NCBI GenBank assembly: GCA_902774305.1
Contig: CACYHY010000003.1
Span: 1-36,450 of the forward strand
DNA from: an uncultured Pseudomonadota bacterium
GTDB taxonomy: Bacteria; Pseudomonadota; Alphaproteobacteria; Rs-D84
Length of the DNA stretch: 36,450 nt
Reading direction: 5' to 3'
In this document: one piece after another, positions 7,979 to 15,228 of the stretch
How positions within the stretch are numbered: the stretch's first letter is position 1
Layout of the letters: every line of letters begins with the position of its first letter
The notes under the pieces: generated by a model
What the model saw: the letters and a program-made list of their open reading frames with translations, nothing else
Database searches by the model: none
Told to the model about the DNA's origin: nothing
Program-made: the position numbers and the translations under genes

Positions 7979-8317
7979 TTATTTTTTTATAAAAAATTTT
8001 GCAAAATATGCTCCGACCACTAAAATTATTAACCAAATTGTCCTTTCCCACTTAATTTGGGTGTCTTTTATCTTAGCTTCGCACACATTTTCTGCCACTT
8101 GTCGCTTTGTTTCCAACGCTTCAAACTTCGCCAATACTTCGCTAGTCTGACATTCGGCTGGCAAACTCTGTTTGGTTTCAACAATAGCCTGCTGAACCCC
8201 ACTAAAAGCAGATTCAACAGGCGTTTTGCGAGAACAACCAGAAAGCATCAGACAAAATACAAAGATTACAAAAATCCAAATAAGACATCCGCATATCATT
8301 TCTAGTGTTTTGTTCAT
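7979..8317 (-). CDS. Candidate unimolecular spanin (lipoprotein with C-terminal membrane segment)
   Basis: 112 residues with AAAGAGGT before the ATG. The N-terminus has a long hydrophobic signal (LIWIFVIFVFCLML) ending in a lipobox, LSGC, at about residue 28. A charged, helical periplasmic stretch with four more Cys follows, then a C-terminal transmembrane segment (TIWLIILVVGAYFAKFFIKK). An outer-membrane lipoprotein anchored also in the inner membrane is the definition of a u-spanin (T1 gp11 type), which fuses the two membranes in the last step of Gram-negative lysis. The odd point is its place between scaffold and capsid, far from the other lysis candidates. An unrelated membrane lipoprotein remains possible. 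Confidence 0.6.
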   Translation of the reverse strand: MNKTLEMICGCLIWIFVIFVFCLMLSGCSRKTPVESAFSGVQQAIVETKQSLPAECQTSEVLAKFEALETKRQVAENVCEAKIKDTQIKWERTIWLIILVVGAYFAKFFIKK

Positions 8318-8327
8318 TTTTACCTCT

Positions 8328-9308
8328 TTAAGACAATAAAGACTTCATTTCTTCTTCCAGTTGGTCTTGAATACTCATTGATTCTACTGGCTTTTTTGGT
8401 TTTGGAGTTTCAATATGAGTAGTAGATTTTACAGAAACAGCTTTTTTCTCTACTTGCTTAGCAAATTCTTTTTTAGCCGCTTCATAGCCCTTTTCATATT
8501 GAGTTTTGCCATAAGATTGAATTTCCTTTTTCACCATACGAACATCGACAGTGGTTGGATTCAACTTAATCGCCATAGCCATCAGGTTTTGATTTTGCTC
8601 GTCGTTCATAAATTCTGGATCTTCTTCCGCCATTTTGTCTAATTCTTCTGCCAAAGGCTTTAATAAGATTTCTTGACGGTGTGCATTAGCTTCCTGACGA
8701 ATTTTAGCAGCCACATCCATCGTGGCAACTTCTAAACGACGGTCAACACGAGCATCTAAATACCCACGAGCCTTTTCTAAGTATTCAGGGTTCAATGTTT
8801 TCTTAAACTGAGTCAGCAAATACTGTGCTTCTTTTGCTTGTTCAGGGTCAGTAATTGTATCAAAAGCCTTATCAACAATCTTCCAAGATTCTTCAGCAAT
8901 CTTTACATCGACAGCTTTATCAAAGTCATCACTTTTTACTTGTGCGACTTCTTTTACTTCTTGAGCCTTTTCCCCCATTTTCCTTTCCAAATTTTGATAT
9001 GCTTTTTCCAAATCTTCTTGTGATTTGAATTTTCCTAAAATCAACTTTGGTTCTTCAGGTTTTGGTTCTTCTTGTGCCGGCTGTTCTTCTTCATTGGCAG
9101 GCTCTTGTTCTTCAACAGCTTGTTCTTCCTTTACAGGCTCTTCCTGAGCAGGTTCTTCAGCAGGTGTTTCTTCCTTGGCTGTTTCTGGTTCAGTTGGCTG
9201 TTCTTCTTCAGTAAATTCAGCTTGTAAATCAGCAGCTAATCCTGATAATTCATTGCTTTCTTCGCCAGCAACCGCTTTCTGCAATTCTTCTTCTGTAATA
9301 TCGTTCAT
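8328..9308 (-). CDS. Capsid scaffolding protein
   Basis: 326 residues, strongly acidic and helical, one of the clearest scaffold profiles. The N-terminal 95 residues are a Glu/Pro/Ala-rich low-complexity region (TEEEQPTEPETAKEE and similar), followed by LILGKFKSQEDLEKAYQNLERKM, a segment found in T7-like and other podovirus scaffolds. The middle is coiled-coil, and the C-terminus is Lys-rich before IQDQLEEEMKSLLS, likely the coat-binding helix-turn-helix. Scaffolds fill the procapsid and leave before or during packaging. ATG at 9308 has AAAGGAG upstream; only the spanin-like gene separates it from the capsid gene. Confidence 0.85.
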   Translation of the reverse strand: MNDITEEELQKAVAGEESNELSGLAADLQAEFTEEEQPTEPETAKEETPAEEPAQEEPVKEEQAVEEQEPANEEEQPAQEEPKPEEPKLILGKFKSQEDLEKAYQNLERKMGEKAQEVKEVAQVKSDDFDKAVDVKIAEESWKIVDKAFDTITDPEQAKEAQYLLTQFKKTLNPEYLEKARGYLDARVDRRLEVATMDVAAKIRQEANAHRQEILLKPLAEELDKMAEEDPEFMNDEQNQNLMAMAIKLNPTTVDVRMVKKEIQSYGKTQYEKGYEAAKKEFAKQVEKKAVSVKSTTHIETPKPKKPVESMSIQDQLEEEMKSLLS

Positions 9309-9320
9309 TTATTTACTCCT

Positions 9321-9542
9321 TTATTTATTAAATATAATATTTTTTAATGCAATAAAGCAGGGGGCTAAAACTAGCATTAAAATAGTCCCTAAAGTTATAC
9401 TAACCAATAAAAGAGCTATATTTATAATTACTCTAGGAATATCAATTATCCAATTAAATATTGGTTCCCATAATTCTATAATGCCAGATTTATATAAATC
9501 AAAACATTCGTGCCATATTTGTTTGAAAGTTTTTTTTGCCAT
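9321..9542 (-). CDS. Small membrane protein, unknown
   Basis: 73 residues, with AGGAGTAAAAA before the ATG. An amphipathic, aromatic N-terminus (FKQIWHECFDLYKSGIIELWEPIF) is followed by about 30 hydrophobic residues (VIINIALLLVSITLGTILMLVLAPCFIAL) able to form one long or two short membrane helices, then NIIFNK. It lies just before scaffold. It could be a second holin-like or membrane-targeting protein, but the sequence alone does not decide. Confidence 0.65.
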   Translation of the reverse strand: MAKKTFKQIWHECFDLYKSGIIELWEPIFNWIIDIPRVIINIALLLVSITLGTILMLVLAPCFIALKNIIFNK

Positions 9543-9545
9543 TTT

Positions 9546-9737
9546 TTACTCCTGTGTTGTGGTTACGTTTTGGAGTTCTACGATGGCATAATATGCCATC
9601 ATAAAACCCTTAAATACTTGTTCGTTTTCCCTATGCATTATCTGGGGTGCTTGTTCCTTCAGCAGATACTCCAGAATCTGGTTCGTTTCCGGTGCTCTCG
9701 CTGCTATTTGCAACAACTTCTTCTCGTTTGTCGTCAT
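9546..9737 (-). CDS. 63-residue protein overlapping the previous gene
   Basis: ATG at 9737 is preceded by AAAGAGGTAGAAA, a strong ribosome site. The protein is MTTNEKKLLQIAARAPETNQ onward, with a helical FMMAYYAIVEL segment. Its first 107 bases overlap the 3' end of the 188-residue gene in another frame. The good start signal and the neat fit before the next ATG (9542) suggest it is expressed. Function unknown; small genes in the terminase-to-scaffold interval are common in podoviruses. Confidence 0.6.
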   Translation of the reverse strand: MTTNEKKLLQIAARAPETNQILEYLLKEQAPQIMHRENEQVFKGFMMAYYAIVELQNVTTTQE

Positions 9738-10197
9738 TTTCTACCTCTTTTTGTGCTTTTTTTGTTGTTTTATGTGATTTTTTCACATTTTTTGCAGATT
9801 TTTCATCAATTTTGACTTCTTTTTCAACTTCAGCTATTATTTTTTTATTGTCTGCATCCAAAGTTTCCATATCTTTCTTTACTTCATCTTCGCCACGGAC
9901 ATTAATATCTGCTTTAGCTATCGCATCTGCAGCAACAGCTGGGTCACAATCTTCTGTCATTGTAGAGAATGGTTCTATAGCATCTTTCAATGCATTTTGC
10001 CAACCATCACGAATATCAATACCTAGCAATTCGTTGAATTTAATACGGTCTTTCATAGCCTCAACAAATGCAGACTTTGTTAAAGGATAGCAGTGACTAA
10101 ATGCACCGTTACGACCAAAATGTACACCATTGCACACTACAGCAAATCCACCCATAGATTCAGGTTCAAATGAAAAAGCAATTAATTTTCTAACCAT
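9631..10197 (-). CDS. Protein with charged, Lys/Glu-rich tail, unknown
   Basis: 188 residues; GGAGTTAAAAAA precedes the ATG. Residues 1-80 look globular (MGGFAVVCNGVHFGRNGAF, then FVEAMKDRIKFNELLG). Residues 100-165 are a highly charged helical region (KKDMETLDADNKKIIAEVEKEVKIDEKSAKNVKKSHKTT is the pattern across the region), and the tail is Ser/Pro/Asp-rich. The last 107 bases are shared with the 63-residue gene, so the disordered tail may be free to vary under the constraint of the other frame. No family recognised. Confidence 0.65.
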   Translation of the reverse strand: MVRKLIAFSFEPESMGGFAVVCNGVHFGRNGAFSHCYPLTKSAFVEAMKDRIKFNELLGIDIRDGWQNALKDAIEPFSTMTEDCDPAVAADAIAKADINVRGEDEVKKDMETLDADNKKIIAEVEKEVKIDEKSAKNVKKSHKTTKKAQKEVENDDKREEVVANSSESTGNEPDSGVSAEGTSTPDNA

Positions 10198-10418
10198 TTT
10201 TTTAACTCCATTTTTGTTCTTTCGAAATCACAGAATTTTTGCAAACCCTTGTGATAACGTTGTTCGGTTTGTCTTTCCAACTTTCCAGCCCACATAAAGT
10301 AAGTTGTTATGTTGGCATCTTTTGTTTTGTGCCGACAATACAATTCGTAAGCCAGCCCAGCCCTTTCGGGATATTTTTTAGTAAGATACTGCCATTTAGC
10401 AATCTCTTTCTCCGTCAT
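10182..10418 (-). CDS. 78-residue protein coupled to terminase
   Basis: The ATG at 10418 overlaps the terminase TGA (ATGA) and has a very strong GGAGGAG about seven bases upstream, so I take this start over a longer in-frame extension into the terminase gene. The protein (MTEKEIAKWQYLTKKYPERA...) is basic and helical, with many Tyr, Lys and Arg, and ends in ELKKWLEN. Its C-terminus overlaps the next gene's start by 16 bases. Function unknown. Confidence 0.7.
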   Translation of the reverse strand: MTEKEIAKWQYLTKKYPERAGLAYELYCRHKTKDANITTYFMWAGKLERQTEQRYHKGLQKFCDFERTKMELKKWLEN

Positions 10419-11776
10419 ACATACACTCCTCCGCCTGCAGCCTTTCTCAGAGATAGTTCCCACATCTCTTTTATAGTTTGTGTTCTTGGTTTTTCAACCT
10501 TTACAAAATTCTCTAATACAGGGTCGTTCGTCATTACACAGTATGAAGCCGCATCAAAGATATGCGACTTGGCATAGTCAATCGTTTTCATACCAGGACG
10601 AGCAGGCACTTCAATAATATTGCCGTTTTTATCATAACTTAATAACTTGCACGAGTGGCACAAATGCCGACACTCTGGATTTACCAGTATATGTGGCTTT
10701 CCATCTAGCCCCCGAACGTGCCAATCAAAGTTATTAACCCTATTACTAATACTGGTATTTGCCTTTGGAACCTGAAAATCAAACCGTATCCGTTCCTTTG
10801 TAAGCACTTGCTCAATAATAGCATAGTTTGAAAATTCGCTGTTTGACGACCTATTGCGACCCGAAGCATCTCCGTTTATAACCAGTGGTCTGCCGTCGTA
10901 CTTTTTTTTATACAGTTTTACAAACTCTTCAGCAACCCTATATGTAGATACATTTTCTAATACAATCTCATCACTAAAGTAAAAATCACTGCCACCGTTC
11001 CAATGGCATATAACCGAGCATTGCGGATTGACGTTAAAATCAAGCGACCAGTAGATTGTATTGCTTTCCTTGCCAATTCCGATGTTCTTTTCAGGGTTCC
11101 AAGAACGAACCACTGGCATATCTACGGCTGTACGCAATCTGCCAAGGTAGATTCGCTCATAGTCATCAGGGCGATTGGCTTTCATCATAGCAATATCTTG
11201 CAAAACAGACTTTGGCAACTTGAACGGGTTATACCGAAAATCCTTGTAGCAGTAATACACGTCAGGGCGTCTAGGAGCCTCAGGCCCGAATAACTGAAAC
11301 ACCACATCAGACTCTTCATCAGGGTTTCCAGCAATAATAATAAACGACCCCGCCTTACGTATAGTCGGGGCAAATGATTCCCAAGATGTCGTCGATATAG
11401 CCTGGGCTTCTTCAATAAACGCAACGTCTATATTCGCCATAGAACGTATGTTATGTTGGTTTGTTTCCTTCAGCCCCTTAAAAATAATTTCACTGCCAGT
11501 TGCCGGGCAGTAGATACTTTCTTTGTAAATTTCAAAAGGCAGGGCATTGTTTATAATCTCGTCAGAAAGCTGTGCGTGAACCGAGTCCTTAATCGAATTC
11601 TGCGTTTCACGAACACAAGCAATTTTTAGCCTTTTCATCATAGCAATAGTCAGCAACGCCCTCGCAATATTAGTGGACTTCGCCAAACCAAGTCGCCCAC
11701 TAAGATACACCAAGTAGCGATACTTGTAGTGACGTATATTCTGAATAATTGGGCGGTAGTCGCTGATTATGTCCAT
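10415..11776 (-). CDS. terL: Terminase large subunit
   Basis: 453 residues with both halves of the packaging motor. The N-terminal ATPase shows a Walker A at about residues 26-36 (SGRLGLAKST; the usual GxGKS/T reads GLAKST here), the 'CVRETQNSIKDSV' adenine-side segment, and Walker B at about 115-123 (IDVAFIEEAQ, hydrophobics then E-E). The C-terminal RNase-H-like nuclease shows its acidic residues in SLDFNVNPQ, VINGDASGRNRS and SHIFDAASY. It pumps DNA into the procapsid and cuts it. The start overlaps the small-subunit stop (TAATG). The departure from a canonical Walker A is worth noting but occurs in terminases. Confidence 0.92.
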   Translation of the reverse strand: MDIISDYRPIIQNIRHYKYRYLVYLSGRLGLAKSTNIARALLTIAMMKRLKIACVRETQNSIKDSVHAQLSDEIINNALPFEIYKESIYCPATGSEIIFKGLKETNQHNIRSMANIDVAFIEEAQAISTTSWESFAPTIRKAGSFIIIAGNPDEESDVVFQLFGPEAPRRPDVYYCYKDFRYNPFKLPKSVLQDIAMMKANRPDDYERIYLGRLRTAVDMPVVRSWNPEKNIGIGKESNTIYWSLDFNVNPQCSVICHWNGGSDFYFSDEIVLENVSTYRVAEEFVKLYKKKYDGRPLVINGDASGRNRSSNSEFSNYAIIEQVLTKERIRFDFQVPKANTSISNRVNNFDWHVRGLDGKPHILVNPECRHLCHSCKLLSYDKNGNIIEVPARPGMKTIDYAKSHIFDAASYCVMTNDPVLENFVKVEKPRTQTIKEMWELSLRKAAGGGVYV

Positions 11777-12252
11777 TATTCGACCACCTCGCTTTCATCC
11801 GCTGTCAACTGCTTATCAGCTTCAACCGGCTCATCCAGGGAAGGTATAAATCTTACCTCAATCACCGAGCTCCCACTGCCAACACCAGACTCCGTCGCTA
11901 TCTTGCTTACAGCACTCACACCCTGCAGAGCCTTTACAGTCGCTTCCAACACAGCTCGGTTCGGAGACTGCCCGTTGCGACTAGCCTGCATCAGCTGGCT
12001 CTCCAGATGCCTAAGCATCACATTACTATCAAGTTCCTTAATCTTTGCCAACCAGCTTTTTTGCCCCTCGTTTTCCATTTTCAAACAGAAGGTATTATAA
12101 CCATATAAAGGCAAATCTCGCCACTCGTCTTGGAAATATAATCTCTCTAACTGACTAACCCTACTATCGTGGGTCAACATCTCAGCAAACTGAACCCCAG
12201 GATGTTTGTCAGTCAGCTCAACAGCACAATTAAAATATTTTTCGCCGTCCAT
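11776..12252 (-). CDS. terS: Terminase small subunit (by position)
   Basis: The gene immediately upstream of terL, overlapping it by one base. I prefer ATG at 12252 (MDGEKYFNCAVELTDKHPGV, 158 residues) with GGACGGAAAGG upstream. A longer frame from TTG at 12297 would start inside a likely promoter (12277-12304). The protein has a charged, helical N-terminal half (YFQDEWRDLP, then ENEGQKSWLAKIKELDSNVMLRHLESQLMQAS) and an acidic disordered tail. Small terminases bind the packaging start site and regulate TerL; the call rests on location and size. Confidence 0.65.
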   Translation of the reverse strand: MDGEKYFNCAVELTDKHPGVQFAEMLTHDSRVSQLERLYFQDEWRDLPLYGYNTFCLKMENEGQKSWLAKIKELDSNVMLRHLESQLMQASRNGQSPNRAVLEATVKALQGVSAVSKIATESGVGSGSSVIEVRFIPSLDEPVEADKQLTADESEVVE

Positions 12253-12276
12253 AGCCTTTCCGTCCTTTGTATATAC

Positions 12277-12304
12277 ATTATCATAAAGGCTAAGCAAAAG
12301 TCAA
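12277..12304 (-). promoter_or_regulatory. Sigma70-type promoter for terminase genes
   Basis: On the minus strand TTGACT (12304-12299) and GATAAT (12282-12277) are separated by 16 bases. It lies between the HNH gene and the terminase start, and would let packaging genes be expressed without the HNH gene. Confidence 0.6.
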
Positions 12305-12307
12305 GCA

Positions 12308-12847
12308 TTATTTTGTAGATACAAACTCCCATCCAGCACTAGATCTTCTTCCGTGCAAGCAATCTCTTATTTTTTCTTCATCTTTTCCAGTAGCCCTAGC
12401 AGCAGCTCTTATTGATTCGTATTCTTGTCCTGTTTTCCAATTACGTATTCTTTTACCAGAAATACCTTCAGCTAATCCCGCTTTTTCAGCGTGCTGTCTA
12501 TTTTCTAAATCTGTAACCCACTCCAAATTTCTAACCCTATTATCAGTCTTAACACCGTCTATATGATTTACTTGCGGTTTGTTTTCAGGGTTTGGTATAA
12601 AACCGATAGCTACCAATCTATGAACTCTATATTTTTTCCCAACCATAACGACAGTTTTATAACCATCTCGCCCAACTTGTGTTTTCAATATATGTCGTTT
12701 TTTCCAATGCATAACTCGACCATAATTAGAAACTTTATACCCCGGCACAACAGTATCTACCCACTTTTCCCAACCAGTAGCCCCATACTCATCATTATCA
12801 TCCAGGCTAATAACTTTACCCTTTTCCCCCAGCGTGCGTTTTAACAT
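12308..12847 (-). CDS. HNH homing-type endonuclease with NUMOD4 domain
   Basis: 179 residues; AAAGGAGTAAAG precedes ATG 12847. Order of modules: NUMOD4-like segment at about 25-50 (GWEKWVDTVVPGYKVSNYGRV), HNH core at about 75-112 (YRVHRLVAIGFIPNP, then QVNHIDGVKTDNRVRNLEWV), and a C-terminal NUMOD1-like DNA-binding part (YESIRAAARATGKDEEKIRDCLHG). The H-H-N catalytic pattern is intact. Free-standing enzymes of this sort cut phage DNA and spread by gene conversion, and often sit next to terminase genes as here. It is the first gene of the late block. Some relatives help packaging by nicking at the terminase site, an alternative role I cannot exclude. Confidence 0.85.
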   Translation of the reverse strand: MLKRTLGEKGKVISLDDNDEYGATGWEKWVDTVVPGYKVSNYGRVMHWKKRHILKTQVGRDGYKTVVMVGKKYRVHRLVAIGFIPNPENKPQVNHIDGVKTDNRVRNLEWVTDLENRQHAEKAGLAEGISGKRIRNWKTGQEYESIRAAARATGKDEEKIRDCLHGRRSSAGWEFVSTK

Positions 12848-12880
12848 CTTTACTCCTTTTTATTATTCTCTTTTTTTTGT

Positions 12881-12909
12881 ATTATACACCCCCCTAGTTA
12901 AAATGTCAA
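12881..12909 (-). promoter_or_regulatory. Consensus sigma70 promoter for the late (leftward) block
   Basis: On the minus strand a perfect TTGACA (12909-12904), 17-base spacer and perfect TATAAT (12886-12881). It lies 34 bases before the first late ATG. A full-consensus promoter suggests direct use of host RNA polymerase, unless a repressor bound in the adjacent repeats delays it. Confidence 0.8.
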
Positions 12910-13467
12910 GTAAGTTTTTGGTGTTCCTACTATTTTACTCTATGCCGTCCCCCCCTGCCCAGCCGCACGCCCGCCGAAAAAAACCACCCCGCAGGCCATC
13001 GATCAAACCCCAGCAGCCCGCCGCGTGATCCGAGCAACCCCGGCCACCAATCCCAGCCGACAAAAAACTTGACAAACGCAACCCACACCGATTCGGATCA
13101 ATCCGAGCAACCCCGCGCAAATCCGCCATTTTTTACCAATTCCACCGATGGCCGCCGAAATTCTGCCGATAACAACACGCCCGCAAAGCCCCAAGAATCC
13201 GCCTTTTTTAGCCTATTTTACCAATTATACCAATAATTTATATATATCGTATACGAATAACAATAATATATATAATAGTTTTGAAATTTGGGGCAAAATC
13301 GGCTAAATGGCTAAAAAATGAACAAATCCGCCCTTTACGGCCCGCCCTTATCGGCAAAATAGAAAAAATTTATCGGTCAAATGGGTAAAATCCCGGGTCG
13401 ACGAATAGAACGCAACCCGCCAAAACCAGCCCAAAATACAAAAATAAAAATTTTTTTACAAAATCAC
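12910..13467. other. Divergent non-coding control region with GC-rich patch, repeats and AT-rich stretch (origin or operator candidate)
   Basis: No gene is credible here. From about 12940 to 13200 the GC content rises sharply above the rest of the genome. Inside it are a 15-bp direct repeat (13028-13042 and 13101-13115, ATCCGAGCAACCCCG) and a dyad TCGGAT-ca-ATCCGA (13093-13106). The segment AAAAACTTGACAAACG at 13063-13078 recurs at 13535-13550, just before the first early gene. At 13201-13290 the DNA becomes very AT-rich and holds a 10-bp palindrome TCGTATACGA (13247-13256). Three loose iteron-like copies follow (CGGCTAAAT 13300, CGGCAAAAT 13352, CGGTCAAAT 13374). Replication origin and early/late switch are both reasonable inferences. 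Confidence 0.5.
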
Positions 13468-13496
13468 TTGACAACTGACGGAAAATATATTATATT
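13468..13496 (+). promoter_or_regulatory. Sigma70 promoter for the early (rightward) block
   Basis: TTGACA (13468-13473), 17-base spacer, TATATT (13491-13496), 77 bases before the first early ATG. It mirrors the leftward consensus promoter at 12881-12909 across the control region. Confidence 0.75.
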
Positions 13497-13572
13497 TATA
13501 TTGAGCAAAAGGAACAAACAAACCTGACGGCTCGAAAAACTTGACAAACGAACAAAAAAAGAGGTTTAAAAA

Positions 13573-13776
13573 ATGGCACGAGAAAAAATAACTTTGAAAC
13601 AAATCCGCCAAATGAACGCGATCGACATCACAACGGCCGACCGAATTCCTGGGCTTCGTATAATTGCGAAGAGTTTCGGCGTTTATGGGATGAATGGCGC
13701 GATTTTGACCGACGACCAAGGGAATTTATATAAAATTATAGGCCGTACGTCTTCGCTTTTTATGTATTCATATTAA
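13573..13776 (+). CDS. First early protein, 67 residues, unknown
   Basis: AAAAAAAGAGGTTTAAAAA precedes the ATG. The protein (MAREKITLKQIRQMNAIDIT...) has a basic N-terminal helix and a short beta-rich region (GMNGAILTDDQGNLYKIIGR). As the first gene behind the early promoter it would be made at once after infection, a place often used for host-takeover or anti-defence proteins (inference from position only). Confidence 0.7.
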   Translation: MAREKITLKQIRQMNAIDITTADRIPGLRIIAKSFGVYGMNGAILTDDQGNLYKIIGRTSSLFMYSY

Positions 13777-13814
13777 AAACAAACAAACTACAAACAAAAA
13801 AAGAGGTTTTTACA

Positions 13815-13937
13815 ATGGACAATAAAAAATACTACAAAATCACAAAAAACGGCGTTTTTCGTATAATGTGGGGGACTGAGGAGCAAGCCCGCGAATATTG
13901 CGCGGCGTTGGGTGCTACTTATGAAGAAACAAAATAA
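13815..13937 (+). CDS. 40-residue early protein, unknown
   Basis: ATG 13815 follows AAAAAAAGAGGTTTTTACA. The peptide begins MDNKKYYKITKNGVFRIMWG and continues EEQAREYCAALGATYEE. It ends at TAA 13937. The spacing and the same GAGG-type ribosome site as its neighbours support it. The compact beta-then-helix look recalls small DNA-mimic or inhibitor peptides, but there is no family match I can name. Confidence 0.65.
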   Translation: MDNKKYYKITKNGVFRIMWGTEEQAREYCAALGATYEETK

Positions 13938-13951
13938 AAAGAGGCGGAGAG

Positions 13952-14134
13952 ATGCAGAAATTAAAAGACTTTTTTGAATGCGTGGGGGCTGTTTTTGCTC
14001 TGGCTTGGGATTATGCACGGGATTTTTTGAAATGGATCAGCGGGGGCGCTAGCCTTGGCGAGATTTTGGGCGCCTGTGTGATCCTGGGGCTCTTATGGTT
14101 TGGGGGTGTGGTGCTGTGGGCTGTTTTTGCCTAG
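13952..14134 (+). CDS. Small early membrane protein, 60 residues
   Basis: AAAAAGAGGCGGAGAG lies before the ATG. An amphipathic N-terminal half (LKDFFECVGAVFALAWDYARDFLKW) is followed by a clear transmembrane stretch (ILGACVILGLLWFGGVVLWAVFA) that ends the protein. It could act at the inner membrane, for example against superinfection; nothing in the sequence decides this. Confidence 0.65.
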   Translation: MQKLKDFFECVGAVFALAWDYARDFLKWISGGASLGEILGACVILGLLWFGGVVLWAVFA

Positions 14135-14152
14135 CCTGCCGAGATAACAAAG

Positions 14153-14192
14153 CCAAGCCCGGCGGGGTTTGGTCTTGCTATTGGTGGCAAGA
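14153..14192 (+). other. Two tandem hairpins in an early intergenic gap
   Basis: Hairpin 1: CCAAGCCC (14153-14160), loop GGCG, GGGTTTGG (14165-14172), 8 bp with one G-U pair. Hairpin 2 follows directly: TCTTGC (14173-14178), 8-base loop, GCAAGA (14187-14192). No U-run follows. They may stabilise or process the mRNA between the membrane-protein gene and the next gene. Confidence 0.5.
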
Positions 14193-14221
14193 ATTAAAAA
14201 CAAACAAAAAGAGGTGAAAAA

Positions 14222-14518
14222 ATGAAAAGATTTTATTTTGTAATTACAGAAACAAAACCGACCCGCACTTATGGCGGCGCAAGACAAAAAGCGCAAATTT
14301 ACACAATAAAAAAAGGTCGTTTAGTTTATTGTTGCGGAGCTGATTGGCACACAAGCGCGATGCGTGGCCCCGTTCACGAGGTTTTTCAAAGTTTAATGGC
14401 AAATAAATTTATCCCAAAAAAATACGAAAAATCGAGCGTTTGCGCGTGGCGTGGTGCTGGGTATTTTGCGGGCCCAGTTTGTGAAAAATACAGCATCGAA
14501 GAAATGCCACAGTTCTAA
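14222..14518 (+). CDS. 98-residue basic early protein, unknown
   Basis: AAAAAGAGGTGAAAAA precedes the ATG. The protein begins MKRFYFVITETKPTRTYGGA, is rich in basic and aromatic residues with four Cys (Cys-Cys in YCCGADWH), and ends in EEMPQF. It looks like a small alpha/beta fold with KAQIYTIKKGRLVYC as a likely beta hairpin. No family recognised. Confidence 0.7.
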   Translation: MKRFYFVITETKPTRTYGGARQKAQIYTIKKGRLVYCCGADWHTSAMRGPVHEVFQSLMANKFIPKKYEKSSVCAWRGAGYFAGPVCEKYSIEEMPQF

Positions 14519-14590
14519 GGGGGATCAGCGGCCGCGCTTGAGCATTTTAAAAATATACTTGACGAACATTTTAAAAAAAGAGGTTAGAAA

Positions 14591-14731
14591 ATGGGACAAA
14601 AAGATTTTATTCAAAAGGCTATAAATATAATTTTTGCGGCCGATGCGGAGGGCTATCCGTTGCCGGCACATACAAAAATATCAAAATTGCAAATTTTAAC
14701 AAGCGAATATTTAAAAACAAACAAACAATAA
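14591..14731 (+). CDS. 46-residue early protein, unknown
   Basis: ATG 14591 follows AAAAAAAGAGGTTAGAAA; TAA at 14731. Sequence MGQKDFIQKAINIIFAADAE, then a Pro-rich turn and a basic helix to LKTNKQ. The frame is well placed between two supported genes with the same ribosome-site style. Function unknown. Confidence 0.6.
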   Translation: MGQKDFIQKAINIIFAADAEGYPLPAHTKISKLQILTSEYLKTNKQ

Positions 14732-14747
14732 TAAAAGAGGCGAAACT

Positions 14748-15215
14748 ATGAAACAACTTGAAACTTTATTTAATAACACACTCGAACAATTAGACGACGA
14801 TTTACAAAATTTTGTTGACTTTGATTTTGATTATATCAGCGATCAAATTTCTTCAATGGCTAGCGAATCGGTGCCGATGTTTTATAATGATTTGATAAAA
14901 TGGGCGGCCGATCCCGAAGCTCAAGAGGCAATCGAAAATTCGGTTGCTGAGTTTGGTTTTCCAACTGATGCGAATAATTTTGATCTTATGAAATTATACT
15001 CCCAAGGCTACTATTACAACACGGAACAAAAATTCTATAAAAACAAAGAAACTTGTTTATTGTGTTGGTGCTGGTCTTATATTTGGAAAGATCTCAAAAT
15101 ACAAGAAATCACCGAAGAACAGCAAGAAACAATCGAAAATTTGCCCTTTGATGACTTCGACAAATTCGACGAAATCAGAGATCAAATCAAACATATTTTA
15201 GGCTTGACGGAATAA
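14748..15215 (+). CDS. Acidic 155-residue early protein, possible DNA mimic
   Basis: ATAAAAGAGGCGAAACT precedes the ATG. The protein is markedly acidic throughout, with Asp/Glu clusters (LDDDLQNFVDFDFDYISD near the N-terminus and FDDFDKFDEIRDQI near the C-terminus) and a Cys/Trp patch in the middle (CLLCWCWSYIW). Very acidic early phage proteins often mimic DNA to block restriction or other host nucleases (T7 Ocr, ArdA classes). I see no ArdA motif, so the role is only suggested by charge and location. Confidence 0.65.
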   Translation: MKQLETLFNNTLEQLDDDLQNFVDFDFDYISDQISSMASESVPMFYNDLIKWAADPEAQEAIENSVAEFGFPTDANNFDLMKLYSQGYYYNTEQKFYKNKETCLLCWCWSYIWKDLKIQEITEEQQETIENLPFDDFDKFDEIRDQIKHILGLTE

Positions 15216-15228
15216 AAAGGGGGAGCAA

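Noticed and set aside
2966-11424. Numerous plus-strand open frames opposite the structural genes
   Set aside because: They mirror minus-strand genes with strong starts and motifs, are Cys/Leu/Phe-rich, and lack ribosome sites and spacing.
12935-13194. Two overlapping Gly/Arg-rich open frames on the minus strand in the GC island
   Set aside because: They arise from high GC content, lack ribosome sites and have low-complexity products without helices or strands; the late promoter lies downstream of them.
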